From positions 32,741,239 to 32,805,238 of the forward strand of contig CM046864.1 in the NCBI GenBank assembly GCA_025617745.1: a stretch of DNA of 64,000 bases, in the 5' to 3' direction. This DNA is from Heliocidaris erythrogramma. Taxonomy: Eukaryota; Echinodermata; Echinoidea; Camarodonta; Echinometridae. The notes below the pieces were generated by a model. It was given only the letters and a program-made list of their open reading frames with translations. It was not told the DNA's origin and searched no databases. This document shows positions 11,219 to 24,009 of the stretch, piece by piece (position 1 is the first letter of the stretch; every line of letters begins with the position of its first letter). Position numbers and translations under genes: made by a program.

Positions 11219-11783
11219 TGCAACAAAATCATTACACAGGAATGTAAACGACAATACCAATAATGCCGTGCGATACATTTTTTTCCAAAAAAGAAATAAA
11301 TTCTGCAGATAATCATGGTTACTTCTTATACATCCGTATTTTAAACGCAGAAATGTTACAAAATTGATTAATTCCTTTTTATACTAATTCACAGCAATCC
11401 TCTGACGAAGACTGTTGCATTTCCTGTTCAGACAATACAGTTTCATGAAGAAAATAAAAGGACGTTCATCATTACCTAATAACGTTAACTATGATTATAT
11501 ATATATATAGTGTATATACAGTGTATAAACAGAATGAATGAAAAACATATATGGTATAGTTACTTCAGTGCAGGGGAAAGACTGACAAATTCCCGAATTA
11601 TCATGATTATATATTTTTTTTTAATTTACATTTTAAAACTAAAATGCTATTGCTTTAATAACTCTATTTCTTTCTTTCCTTGCAAATGTTATTGTCGACT
11701 GCAAAATATTTGTCTCTTTCATACCTATTAAAATACAAATGATATACGGGTACACAAGGGGCGCAGATGGCTCTGAAGGGGTG

Positions 11784-11941
11784 CAGTGCCGTATATAGAG
11801 AGAGTCTGGCCAACTCGGTTTCAGTTGGGTAGCAACATGGCGTATATTCCTTTGTTATGTAAGCTTGCACCAAAGGAATATGCGCCATGTTGTTACCCCA
11901 CTGGAGCCGAGTTGGCCAGACTCTATCTATATACGGCACTG
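11784..11941. mobile_element. hAT-type foldback MITE, 158 bp, with 8-bp target duplication
   Basis: The ends are CAGTGCCGTATATAGA and its complement (TATATACGGCACTG), and the ~70-bp arms fold back through GTCTGGCCAACTCGG and CCGAGTTGGCCAGAC. It is flanked by AAGGGGTG on both sides (11776-11783 and 11942-11949). An 8-bp duplication with CAGTG ends is the hAT signature. It lies downstream of the BBOX stop codon and may be in its 3' UTR. Confidence 0.88.
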
Positions 11942-12397
11942 AAGGGGTGTGAGCTATAGCGCCCTCAAGTTCCCTCCTCCCCATCCCCGATGATCCGTTT
12001 AAACTCAACAAAATATTGCATTGAACTGGCCTCGAAATTGTTTCTACGGTATAAACCATGTCTTAATTCATATAGATATTCCAGTGGTGAAACGTAAATG
12101 TAAATGGACTGACACTTGACATACTGTCACTGGCTGTCAGTATGTCTTCGTCCACATACTCCCTGAGGTGGGTGGGTAGGAAAGGATTTAGGACCATAGG
12201 ACAGCAGTAAAGGTAATTTCAGACCATTCATGATACCGATTTCAACAGGTAGCAGTGTCTCTGCGATGTAGGCCTACTATCGGAAACCAATACTGTGGTG
12301 TGGAAACTGGAAGTTGGTGAAGAGTCGATAGACTTCCCTTTCCACACTTATCGAAATTAGGCCCATACGCCCACGAATATGGATAATGTTCAAATCT

Positions 12398-12576
12398 TTA
12401 CAGCCTTGGAGTGCCATTCATTTCTTCATCCAGAAGGCGCATGCGCGAATAGATTTCATCCCAATCCAGGAAAGAGCCCTCAAGAAGTCTCGACTTGTCC
12501 TTGCCATCTTTAAAAGTGACAGTATAGGCACTACGTCCATGCATCACGCGGTTATTGTCAAAGGCAATGACTTCTC
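12398..12576 (-). CDS. BBOX1: BBOX exon 7: distal iron histidine and C-terminus
   Basis: Residues 397-455. FDNNRVMHGR supplies His409, and KSRLLEGSFLDWDEI supplies Arg426 and the C-terminal signature. It ends MNGTPRL and TAA at 12400-12398. The acceptor is ATTATGTAG. Confidence 0.92.
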
Positions 12577-15500
12577 CTACATAATCGAAATGGAGGAAAG
12601 GAGACAAATAACTAACATTTTCGCTTTTTCCAGAGAAAGTATATCAGTTGTGAAGCTTTTAATCATAATTTTATAACGGCCCGCATGAACTTTTGTATAT
12701 AGTGAATATACTTCTGAATATAAATAAGTTGTCATTGGAATAATTTGGAGTCCACAGAACAACTCAAAGCACATTGAAAACTTATTTGTGTATTTAAAAT
12801 TTGAGTGTTCTTACCTGATCTTCTGATGAGAACTATTTTTAAATGAAAGAAATTTCCGAACATGTGCGCCTTAAAAATTCATGTACATGTATTATCATTA
12901 TATCATTATTATCATTTATATATACTTGTATATACATGTATTTTGCAAAGTACGAAGCAAAGGGGGTGGATTCGGGATTAACAATTCCGATAATCTCTGA
13001 CAAGCCAAAACAGAATTTATAACATTTTCCACGGGCCTTTTTTGGTCTAAAACTGATGCTGGAGGCACAAGAACATGGTTTGGAGGGCACATTGGTTTTT
13101 TGTAATATGTAGTTAAGATAACTGGGTTTTGCCGGGAGGGCATCCCGCCGCCTGAGCCATTAGGCAGCCAAATGATTACCTTCTTTTAACTTGTAGTTGA
13201 TGAAGTTATCCTGTCTGTACATTGCTTGATGAAACCTCTTCAGTGCCCTATAGACGTCTTTAACCTGCCCAACTGGAATGTTTATATAGGGCGACCTCAC
13301 CTGGTCATTATATGCCAACCCCTTGAATTCTCCCTCCTCCGTCAATCTGCCAAGAAATTAGAAAAGCGTTCGGGAAATATTGATCAATACCATGAATATT
13401 CCCTTGAAAACTTAATTCGCGTCTATTAAATAAAATTCTTGCCGAGTAACCGAGTAAATTTTGTCCGCGTATGCAAACATTTCGGCATCCCGATCATTAA
13501 CATTGTCATTTGCATTATTATCATTATTTGTATTATTACTATCACTATCATTATTCCCATTATGGCTACTATATTATTATCGTTATTATTATTATTATTA
13601 TTATCATCATCATTAGTATCATTATCATCATTGTTAATGTCATCATTATTATTATTATCAGCAGAATTAATATCATTATTTTTATCAATACTATAATTAT
13701 CCTTATTATCATAAGTAGTAGTGGCAGCAGCAGTAGTAGTAGTATAATATATCTCTGAAAGCGAAAATTAGTTGTTCTTACTCGATCATTGGTCTAGCCT
13801 GCTGAAGATGGGTATCGATAAAATCCCTTCCTATGAGCCGGAAGTCCAGTTTGACTTTTGTCAACGTTTCAAAGGATTCTGGGTCTTCCCGTTTCAGCCG
13901 ATCTACAACACGTTTGGCATCGACGAACTGACTGTCCCCGCCTTCTACCTCACACTGGCGAATGCAGTGAAGAAGCTGGACCTGTAATGTATCAATGAAG
14001 GTGATTCTGATGATGCTATGAAACAAAAACAAGAAGTCATGCATGCTTTCTTACACAAAAAGAAGCAACTTGCACGAACTTCATATTTTTTTCAGAAACT
14101 TTTTCCGAACGCATAAGTTCTTTTCAGAATGTAAAACGTGACAGTTGTTCCTGAGAAAACACTCGATGCCCTCTTAGTGCTCTAAATTCTCTTTGTTTTT
14201 GTTCCGCCATCATTTTTGACAGATTTCAGTTGACAGCTGCTCCCTTCTGTCTAAGTTGGACAACAAAAGTATATTTATTCCGTCATAGAATCTTAAAACT
14301 TCAACTGTATTACTCAGCAAGAATGCCGCAATCAAATTAATGCATACGTTATAATTTCTAAGTGAAGGCTAACATACCTTGAGGGTATTAAAAGGAGAAA
14401 AAAGTTTTCGTGGCCTGGTATGTAACCTCTTCTGACGTTGCACTCTTACAGCTTGCAACGCTAACGGAAGAAAACTAAATGTTAACGAACTGGTCTTAGA
14501 ACAACTAGGTGCCGCACGAAAACGGTTCTATAACACATGCTTCGGCGACAGTATTGCTCCCCGTTCAATTTCCAACTCTTACCAAATTTCTATAATCAAC
14601 CCTCGACCAAACGCTATACAAACCATAAACGAATAATAACAAAATTAATAAATAAATAGGGGTCATTACCTTAACATTCTATCTTTGACCAAGATATATC
14701 TTGTAAAGATGTGTTTTGAAAGATAATATCTATAGGCCTATCTTAACATATTGTTACCGAATCTATGCTCAACCTGACAAAAAGTAGGCCTTAGCTAGCC
14801 ACATCTGAAATGAAATTCCCATCAACTTACCCCAGGTCGGTAATTGTAGTATGGTAAATCAACATGTAACCCGAGCTCATTCGTCGTGAACGCCAAGCTA
14901 CTAGAGTCAAACAAGTTCTCCACTCTGAAATCTGGGCTGAAAATGAAGTGTGTAGTCAACCGATTACATAACAGGAGATCAGTCATGTCAGTTGTAGATG
15001 TGGAAGCATCTTTAAGATTGTTTTTTCAGATTTTTTTTTGTTCTACAGGTTCCTGTTTCCTGTACATTGAAGTGTTGTCATCGGCATTGACAGCATAAAC
15101 ACCCATAGAACGGCTCCACCCTTTTTTCTATTTTCACAAATATTTCTGCACGATACAAAGTGAACGATTTATTTTTTAAGACTCTTCTAATGTTCATTTA
15201 CCACCTTAATTTTCAGTGTAAAGGAATTGTACTTACCCATAACACGTAAATCTTTCATAGCCAACCCTGTCGCCGACCTTCTGACATATACCATCGTTGG
15301 GTGGGGCATACTTGATCATCACCAATCCATACTTCACTAAGCTATCCATCCAATCGTACAGAGTCTTGTCCTTGTTGATGAAGTCATCGTACTTGTAGGT
15401 TGGGATGTTGCCCGTGAACTCTGATCCCCAGGAAACGGGTTTGATCTTGCGGACCACGTCGAAGTCTGTCCCGTCGAAGCGGTGGAGTTTGAGCCATTCT

Positions 15501-17263
15501 GAATGGATGGAACTCTCGTGGTTGTCTGACCACGTGACCTGTTTCAAGATGAAAGAAGTATAGACATGAATGTATATAAGGAAACAACCGTACTGTAAAT
15601 AGAAGTAGGTCTAATCTTAAGCGGATTCAGGAGCTGTTGATTGTAAAATGGTGGGGTTACAATTATATATACAAAAAATATCTCAAAATTACAAAAAAGG
15701 GAAATAACTGGCTATCATGATTATCACATTTTCAAGGTGCCTTTCCGGGTGGAAATTTTGAAAGCGCACACAGTTTTGGTTGTGTACTTAAGGTATGCTA
15801 ATTAAGTTCCAAACAGGGGCATGTATGGGTCGGTTGTGGCCCTAAACCCGCTACTCGATCTAATTGTCACAATGATTTCATATGCAAGTATAACACCATT
15901 GCGGCAGGTCGTGCAGTCACAGATAGTTTACAAGGTCTGAAAGATATTACATTCGCTGGAGTAAAGAATCGCAAGAAGCATATAGTTTGACTTATGAATC
16001 TTGTTATACCCTGGAAAGACATCATAGTTTACCTCAGATCAAGCATCATTACCAATTACACCAAAACCAACTATGACAAGTCGGTAATTAATATTGGTGG
16101 GTTATAACGTTTAATATTATCGAAATTTCATGCAATGTAGTGCCTGCGTTACCTGCAAGATCTTCCCACCGTCCTTCAGCTCTTCCTGTAACGGTTTAAC
16201 TTCCGGGTCAAGATTAGCCATCAGCATGGACCTCTGAAAACAGCTTTCATGGTAGCAGTTTTCACATCGACAGTTGTCCCGAAGCCATACGTAAGGATAT
16301 TGACCCTTGAACCCATCTTTCCATGCGACCTCAAACCAATCCTCAGAGGCATTTCGTGTTACCGACGCAATCTCCTCTTCGGCCGTCACGGCGGCCTCTG
16401 TGTGGGCTTTCCTGGTGATCAGATTGGAAGGCTGGTATATACGAGATGTACAGGTTGTTGCATTGCTCGTACTATAATAATGATTGGGAAAAGAGCTCTG
16501 GTTAATCTAATGTTCTATTGGCAACAATAGACTTACAAATACAATTATTTTTGGTGAGGTGCTTGTTTAAAAGGAATCGAACCAACATGCAATTATTGAC
16601 ATAATTGACATAATTGGGGAAAACTGTCCATAATTCCCTTCCCCAGTTTTATGTCAGGAGCCTAAATAGAAACATCTAGACTTTAAGGACGTCTCAAAAG
16701 TTTACTTAGTAATATTTACAGAACACATCTTGGGTATTACTGAATAAAGAAAACGCCTGTATATTTTTGTCATAAAAATATTAAATATTAAATCCTTCTG
16801 AAGTTTAGAAAGACATATAGCAATCAATTCCATCTCTAGTGTTTAAATGGCTTGAAAATTATGTTGGTAGATGCTTTCAACTAAATATCTGTCCTAGTAA
16901 AAATAATTCAGAATAGAATTTTAAAACATATACATGTATATTGAATTAGATTATATAAACACAACAATATTTTGTATCGCAAGATGTGAATTCTCATTTT
17001 TTTGGCCAAACTCTCCTTATATCACATTTTATCATAGCAATCATTTGAAATGATCTTATTCAGACCAAAAAAATGATGAAATAAACTTATGATTACTGTA
17101 TTTTCAACCTGCATGATAGTCGTCCGTTCCCAGTAAAGAATATGGTTGACGTAGTTACAATTGCACGTGACCATTTTTGAGGCAAGGCATGACGTATCGG
17201 TGACGTCAGACCACGCTGATGTATCGAACGAGAGGCAGTGAACCGGAGAGCTGACAACGCCAT
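12398..17263 (-). CDS. BBOX1: Gamma-butyrobetaine dioxygenase (BBOX1-like), complete, 7 coding exons, 455 aa
   Basis: Fe(II)/2-oxoglutarate oxygenase expected to hydroxylate gamma-butyrobetaine to L-carnitine. Exons in transcript order: 17263-17109, 16411-16153, 15538-15237, 14936-14831, 13981-13782, 13346-13180, 12576-12398. Every intron is GT-AG, the phases agree, and the total is exactly 1368 nt with a TAA stop. The zinc-binding N-domain has WLRDNC with Cys99, Cys101 and Cys104, plus His145. The catalytic core has His263-x-Asp265, distal His409 in RVMHGR, and Arg426 as the 2OG-binding candidate. GVQLLHC and EGSFLDWDEI are family hallmarks. The start ATG is in good context (GCAATGG). Residues 1-59 are an Arg/Ser/Thr-rich extension with almost no acids and are likely a mitochondrial presequence. 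That is unlike cytosolic vertebrate BBOX1 and recalls the paralogue TMLHE, but the core is closer to BBOX1. A CTTCAG acceptor just before the ATG suggests an upstream 5' UTR exon. Confidence 0.93.
13505..13747 (+). repeat. (ATT/ATC)n microsatellite in BBOX intron 5
   Basis: An imperfect trinucleotide array on both sides of ATTATTATTATTATTATC runs between exons 5 and 6 of BBOX. The long Ile/Leu/Ser frames here are artefacts. Confidence 0.9.
14831..14936 (-). CDS. BBOX1: BBOX exon 4: iron-binding HxD
   Basis: Residues 239-274. It reads FRVENLFDSSSLAFTTNELG then LHVDLPYYNYRPG, so His263 and Asp265 form the first half of the facial triad. Acceptor TTTTCAG and donor GGG/GTAAGT. Too short to be found as a single open frame. 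Confidence 0.92.
16153..16411 (-). CDS. BBOX1: BBOX exon 2: zinc-binding N-terminal domain
   Basis: Residues 52-138. It carries YPYVWLRDNCRCENCYHE, in which Cys99, Cys101 and Cys104 match the three zinc cysteines of the family. The fourth ligand, His145, is in exon 3. Acceptor CACCAG/G and donor CAG/GTAACG. Confidence 0.9.
17109..17263 (-). CDS. BBOX1: BBOX exon 1: start codon and basic N-terminal extension
   Basis: Encodes residues 1-51 plus two bases of Arg52. The sequence starts MALSALRFTASRSIHQRG and is rich in Arg, Ser and Thr, as in a mitochondrial targeting peptide. The donor is GCAG/GTTGAA, a non-optimal but usable GT site. The phase-2 junction to exon 2 rebuilds AGG (Arg) and keeps the frame. 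The pyrimidine-rich TTTTTTTTATACTTCAG directly upstream looks like an acceptor, so exon 1 probably also holds the end of the 5' UTR. Confidence 0.8.
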
Positions 17264-17289
17264 TGCTAAAGAGGGCGATCTGAAGTATA

Positions 17290-20049
17290 AAAAAAAGTAA
17301 TACAAAGAAAAAATATATAACTTCCCATGATGGAATAAGTAAAACTTTAAATGTTGTATCAAGTGGATAAGTTGTCATGGAAACAAAGGCGATAATCGAA
17401 ACTAAAGAATGATTCATTTATTAAGCAACACATCAATATGGTTCATTGGCGGATAAAAGTATTAATAGTATGGGGGGGGGGGGGTAGTAAGTCCGAAATT
17501 TCCCTGACAAAAAAAAAATCATCACATTTTTAGGTGCCTTTTCAAAATTGCTGCGGGTGTCCTATAGGGGGCACATTTTCTTTTTGTATTTGATGTGTAA
17601 TAGATTGGGCGTTGAGGAGGAAGGGCCGGAGGGCACGCCATGCCCCCGTGTCCCCCTTCGATCCCCTTGATCAATCACTGATGGAAGACGTGCCCCACCC
17701 CCCCCCCCCCCCCCCCCCCCCTCCCCGTCGATCTAACCACATCGTGTGAATATAGGATACACATACTTTCCTCTATCCAATATCTAATGTGCATCTTTAA
17801 ATAACTTCAATCCATCTTCGTCCCCATTGTTTATAACTTTCGTAGCCTTTCCCGTCACTTTATTTTTTTCCATTACTTCCTATCTTTCTTAAGTTTTCAA
17901 TGTATCATTGGGTTCCTTTAAGAAAAAAAACCTATCCAAGTCGAATAAATCACCATCTAATATCTAATTTCACTTGACAAATCAATTAAAAATAAAGTGC
18001 TATCAGTATTTTGCATAGCAAGTAATGTTAGTTTGCAATTTGGGAAATGATATTGCAGTAAATTTTCAGTAAATATTTAAAGGCCCATTTTACATTGTAT
18101 AAGTTCATCAATTCAAATATCACATACTGCAATATTACATTTTCATGGACCCTCTGAACACCACAACTTACATTTTATGACAGATTACCAATTTTACAGT
18201 GTGCATCTACAGTGCGTGTACTCAAACTTAGTACGTGCGCAAATATAATTATGATAATTTCCACGTTGTCAAATACAATGCATACTTATCTCTGGTGCAA
18301 TTAAAGGTTCAGAACCGAGATCTACCCCTACTACACTGAACATGACCTGGTTTTGATAGAGATAACTTATCGAAAATATGTGAAATCAGCAGTTTTACAA
18401 CCATGTATCATGATGTATCGTGTATGTTTAATACCCACATTAATTGAAACTAAACAAGGGGCACATGGGCATCGATCGACAAGTTAACTGGAATAAATGT
18501 CAGCGTCCAAGATAACAAATGGATGTTTAAAATGTAGCCTCGATCATCAGTTTTTGGCGATTTGGCCAAAAGCCAAGTAAATGTCGAATGAGGAAAGGTG
18601 GAGGGGGTGGGGTGTCACAAAATAGTGCGGAGACGGTGGGTGTTTGTACATTAAAGATATTATTCCAGAATTTAAAAGAAAAACAAATATTTCGGAAAAG
18701 TTTCCCCTTTTGGCGCTCCTATATTGTGTATGTAATGTGAAGCATGTCAACCCCCCCCCCCTCCTTCCGTCGAATGGCGGGGGGGGGGGGGTAAAAAGAG
18801 AAAGTGAGATAAAAGACATTAAGGGGGTGTTTGAAAATGACGATAAAGGAAGTTGGTAAGAACAACCCCATCCCTCTGCCCAAACGTGTCTTGCTAATTC
18901 GGATATTTCATTCACCAAATAAGAACGGTGCCCCCCCCCCCCTAATGGTTGGACCCATGCTATATGCCACGGAACATCAATATATGTATCAGTTTAAATT
19001 TCGTTTCATCTTTAATGCAGATACTTGAAAACAGAATAAACAGATACAAATTCGTCATATAGTAACGATATTTAACATTGCTGTTATTTCATGTATTTGA
19101 TAAAAATGTCATTGTTATGGAAGGCCAATAATAATTATTACTCGTCCGGACTTTCTTATTTCAATTTTAGTTATAAGGTAAATAATTCAATTCAATTTTA
19201 TTCGTCAATCAATGACTGGAAAATCTAGAAAATTTAGCATGGGATTTTTATATACAATATGATGGTATATAAAAAGACAGTAACAAAATGAAATTATAAA
19301 TCATAAATAATTGCATACAAAATCAGGAGGAAATTATACAAAACATAACATAATATAATCATTATATTAATGATTTTAAAACAAAAATAACAATAAAACT
19401 ATAGAGAGAAGGGCCAGAAAAGGGTAGGAGGGGATGAGAAATTAGGAATTAATTTTATTGGGCCTGATAGAAATAATAAAAAAAATATTTCATGTAAATA
19501 TAAATACAGATAAAGTGGAGGAACCGCTTAAAGCAAGGAATTATAACTCCTTGTTTAAAGTAAGCAATGAGGTTCAAACAGATGGAGGCTCAACTAACGA
19601 TAATTAATGCAAACATCTGGCAGATTAGAAAGGATGTACAATTGAACTAATAAACTGCCTTGAGTCTTTGATGGCGATGTCTGATGCCGCCAACTTAACT
19701 GAAGTAAACGGAAAAGACTTAGAGATGTTTTGACATAAATTTGAATGTTTACGATGCGCAGTTAAATTCATAAATCGAAAAAACACAAAAAGTGAATGTG
19801 CAGTTTTAATGTAAGTGGTTTCGATCTCAATCTGAAATTCTCCTGCCGCATGATGAACAATGTTTTGAGATGTAGCCAAAACCGTCAGTAATGTATGCCC
19901 TCTTTAAGGGCGGTTTTAACACCTTTTCGCTTAATTCCTATCATTAAATTTCATATACATGTACATGTATTACTATCGTGAAAGATGTGAAGAAATGTAA
20001 AAAAAAAAGGGTTGAGCTGGAAGGGGTCTTAGCAGAGTGCTCATAATTA
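17290..20049. other. Gene-free stretch upstream of BBOX
   Basis: It should contain the BBOX 5' UTR exon and promoter, which I could not place. It contains poly-G at 17474-17484, poly-C at about 17697-17721, and C and G runs at 18750-18791 and 18931-18942. An A-rich region at 19190-19560 starts TTCAATTCAATTTTATTCG and may be a LINE 3' remnant. Confidence 0.45.
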
Positions 20050-20214
20050 TCCCTGCCGGAAAGAACACAGTGTCCAACAGTGTGTTCACATAGTTGACTC
20101 TATGAAAATGTGATACACAATGTTAAAACGCTCCAATTTAACAGTGTGAAGTTGATTTCACAATGTGGACTCCTCCACAGAGTGGTTTACACACTGTGTT
20201 CTTTCCGGCAGGGA
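20050..20214. mobile_element. Hairpin MITE, 165 bp, TA target site
   Basis: The ends TCCCTGCCGGAAAGAACACA and TGTGTTCTTTCCGGCAGGGA are exact reverse complements over at least 20 bp, and TA lies on both sides (20048-20049, 20215-20216). The interior is also partly self-complementary (AACAGTGTG words). A Tc1/mariner-type MITE is likely. Confidence 0.85.
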
Positions 20215-20216
20215 TA

Positions 20217-23200
20217 TAGACCATCGAGACAGGGGCATAGTTCGAATTCAGATAATCTTATCTCGATGTTATCAGACATTGAACTCTATCACGTGGGTGA
20301 GTTATAAACTTGACAATTACCAAAGGGAGGGGTGGGGGCTCGGCAATTATGTTGCATGAACCCATTTAAGAAGAAGAGGGGAAATGTGATAATTTGTGGG
20401 ATTTATTTGTTGGAAAAGAAATGACAAAATCTTTCCCACACATTTTCATCTATATTATTTTTAGCACAGCTGACATGAAGTAATTTTTGTTTCTGTTTTT
20501 TTTTTATTATAAAGAAACTGAGAAGAGAATATACCCATTGCTAAATCTATTTAAGACGAGACGAATACCACGCCCCTGAGCCCCTCATTTAGAAACTACT
20601 AGTATATTATTAGGGCAACCGTCACCTCATAATTTGGGCAGCGAGATTCTTTCTATCTTAAAAAATGTATTATTCCATAAAGAAAAAACAAAGGAAAGTG
20701 TAGAATTTTTCTGGTCACTCGCAAAAATGGAAAGGTTATATTCGAGCAAGAGACCCTCAGTCACGCCAATGTGGAAATCTCCTAATTATAAGGCAGTGAA
20801 GAGATCGAGTATTGTTTTTCTGAAAATTAGAAGGAAATATTTGTCTCGAATTAGTTACTTGTAATTTACTATTTAGAAGTCAGTTTGCATATAAACGATA
20901 AACCATGACAAACTCAGGGGCTTGTCACGAATAACCACTTTTTCCTTTTAATGTTAGCCCGAGGGAAACAGAAAAGAACAGAACAAGAAATTAATTGCAC
21001 AGAGATTTAAAAAAAAAACACATCACATTCAGTAATGGCGTGATGTCATAATTTTAATTGCATTAATTAGTCATAACAGTTCTTTTACTTTTAAAACAGC
21101 GTCCCATTTCCCAATATAATTTTATTGAAACATATATATTTCTCACTTTTCGTCTTTAAAAAAAATTTAACCTAGTTGCTGAGAAATTTTAAGCTTATAT
21201 ATAGTCAGGCTAACTTTGTATAAAACGTTGAAATATATAACTTTATCATCTTAGTTATGTGTTTCTGCATACCATGACTATATATATTTATTAACTTAAT
21301 GCGTTATGAACAATGAACATAACATACAGTAGCGCAAAGAAATTAACTGACGGAAAACAGTAGATAATAATTTTGTACAATGTATACAAACGTGCGCTTT
21401 GGGTCTATGCTATTGTAGGGTTTCACTTCATATTATATAATCGAACATATATAAGCCAGCAAAAATGTTAAAGTTGTAAATGTGAATAATTATATATGTA
21501 AAAACTAATTTGCCATGACTTTAGACCTAAAATATCAACCGGCCATTGACAGATAGGCCTGTCCCACTATATAGGGAATCTTTCCAATCACGGAACAATA
21601 GATGCCGATAGCAAACTTTTCGCGTAGGAGAGCAAACCACTTTTGAAAGTTTGATGACAGTCATACCGGGTTCGAATCAAAACAATCAAACTTTCGGCTT
21701 GAGAACGAAATGGTTGTATTTTAGATCGTTTCAGTTTCTAAAGAAGGCGTGGAAACCAAAGAAGAAAGTAAAAGTTGAAAGGTTATCCTGCAGCTGTTGA
21801 ATATCTCAGTTTGCAATTATCGCTCTATTGCCACCATCTATATGATTTGCGAAGAGTTGCGATCTCTGTCATCTACCTAATTAGTTGTATTTAAATTAAA
21901 ATAAAACAGGCTTACAATATTGAGATCATATTGTAATTTTACATGTACCAGTTGAATGTTCTGCAACTAGTTATATGCGTTGAAAAAACCCCACAACGAT
22001 TTCTCTCATTAAAAAAAAACACTCATAAACCACGACTTTCATGGCTGAGAAAGGCCTGAAATACAAATGTAAAAATAATGTTTTAAGAGTTTACCTTGGT
22101 TTCGAGACGAAAGAAGATAAGCTTGGAGAGCTCGAATACCAACTACCAACAACTCTTTAAAGAGATTATCACGTTCAGTTTGAATTTTTTTTTTTAATAG
22201 TAAAGGAATAGACACTGTGCTATACTGCCAAGACAATTATTTGCTTTGCACTCTCGTATATTTTTGCCCGATTGTGGTTAGTAAGCCATTTTATGAGAAT
22301 TTATCGCGAAGCTCCAATAAGAGACGAGGGCAAAAGTTTATTCATGACCTGGCAAAATTAATTTCAAAGTCCACTGGTGTAGGCTACGCCCCAGGGATGG
22401 CAAGCATTTTCAATGTCAAGTTCAAGATTCATACTAGATATTCAGGGATGGAGCTTACGTATTTTGATAGGGGGTGTCGGACAAAGTATTGGATTAAATT
22501 ACGGCAAGTTTGCTAGATATAATCATGCAAAAGCAATCAAGCAATTCATTAAAAAAAAAAGGTTCAAAAGAATCAAAATTTGCACACACACAACCTCCCA
22601 TGTTATAATGCTCCTTGAGATGCCATTCTTTGGAAGTACTACACTATAATATGCTCATTGGTAATTTTTTATTTTTCCCATGTAGAATTTACTCAAAAAC
22701 ACACAAGTTTTGCCACTTACGCACTCAATTTAAGTCTTACTAACTCAAACTGTCAATTTAGTAGAATATACGTGAAATTTTAAAGTAAAATTAGATACAA
22801 AAGAAAATTCAAGTAATTTCAACTTGTATCAATTTGGTAATGTTTACTCAAAATAAGAAGTTATACGTATTACTCAAACAATTTATGTTGATTGTACTTA
22901 TCTTTGTTTAAATAAAGACTGATGCAGTGCGTAATATAAGTAGGCCTATTAACATAATTCATGAATATTCATTGACTAAATTAATCTCTTAATCAACAAT
23001 TTTTTGGTGGTTGAATGAAGATTTAAGGAGTTTAAAGTATTTCCTAATTCATTTAAGCAACGACAAGAAGATAAGACAATTTTTAATTGTCAACCAATTC
23101 AAACAAATCAAAACTTGATACATGTAAAAAGTAGACCAATTTCTTTTTAAAGGGTGACTAAAATAGAAAATTAATTGCCCATTTTTCGTAAGAAGGAGTC

Positions 23201-23300
23201 ATCAGGAGCCAAAAAATAATATCTATCACACACTTTTTTACGCATTCAGTCGTATTTCATAATCATTTGAAAAATACATTTTTGCTGATTTATACATTCA
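20217..23300. other. AT-rich stretch without recognised genes
   Basis: The frames present are short and show no motif. No RNA gene or paired terminal repeat was recognised. Confidence 0.5.
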
Positions 23301-23882
23301 TAAGCCCCGCCCCTACAAAAACCATGGAAGCGACATCGTGATCACATGATATGTGACGTACAAGAAGTAAAAGAAAATATTGCCCACCTGTATACCGTGC
23401 ACGCCCGCAGGCCTGGCAGGCCCAGCCCGGTACGGTGCCGATCGAGCGCGAGCATGATATTCACCGCATCGACCATTTGCATTGCATATTTTAGTGTTTA
23501 ATTCCTCACAATAACGTTGATTTGGGGACACAGTTTCATCAATAATGCCGAATCGGTGTATAGTTGCGGGCGGTAGCAAGGCCCCTAAACATGTAGGTCT
23601 ACATATTTTATACCTAAAGATGAAAATCTACGGAAATTGTGGGTCGCAAAGTTAAAGCTCACGCGGGCAGAGTGGCAAGGGCCGGCCAAGTGAGTGGGAT
23701 AAAATCTGCAGTGATCACTTTGCCGAAGATGATTTTGAGGATCCTGGCCTGTATTCCGATTTGGCATGAAGAAAAGGATAAGCAAGCTAAAAGATTCAGC
23801 TATTCCAACGATCAGACTTGGAGCCAAGACTTCCAATCTTTTTTCAACGACATCATCTCCAGCAGCTGCAGCAGCTTCACCC

Positions 23883-23958
23883 GTAGACCGAAAATTATGT
23901 CTCTCGTTCGTTAGCTAAGTGAAGAGCTAACGAACGAGAGACAGAATTTTCGGTCTAC
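23883..23958. repeat. 76-bp hairpin, 34-bp arms, bounded by TTCACCC
   Basis: Left arm 23883-23916 starts GTAGACCGAAAATTATGTCT. Right arm 23925-23958 is its reverse complement with a single mismatch. The loop is AAGTGAAG. TTCACCC lies immediately outside both ends (23876-23882 and 23959-23965), like a 7-bp target duplication. Confidence 0.93.
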
Positions 23959-23965
23959 TTCACCC

Positions 23966-24009
23966 GTAACTCCATGGAGCTCCAACGCGTTGGAGCTCCC
24001 TGGAGTTAG
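23966..24009. repeat. 44-bp palindrome, second insertion bounded by TTCACCC
   Basis: AACTCCATGGAGCTCCAACG (23968-23987) faces CGTTGGAGCTCCCTGGAGTT (23988-24007) with one mismatch and no loop. TTCACCC borders it on the left (23959-23965) and right (24010-24016), the same heptamer that borders the neighbouring hairpin. Confidence 0.9.

Noticed and set aside
13439..13758. Ile/Leu/Ser-rich proteins
   Set aside because: Translation of an ATT/ATC microsatellite inside a BBOX intron.
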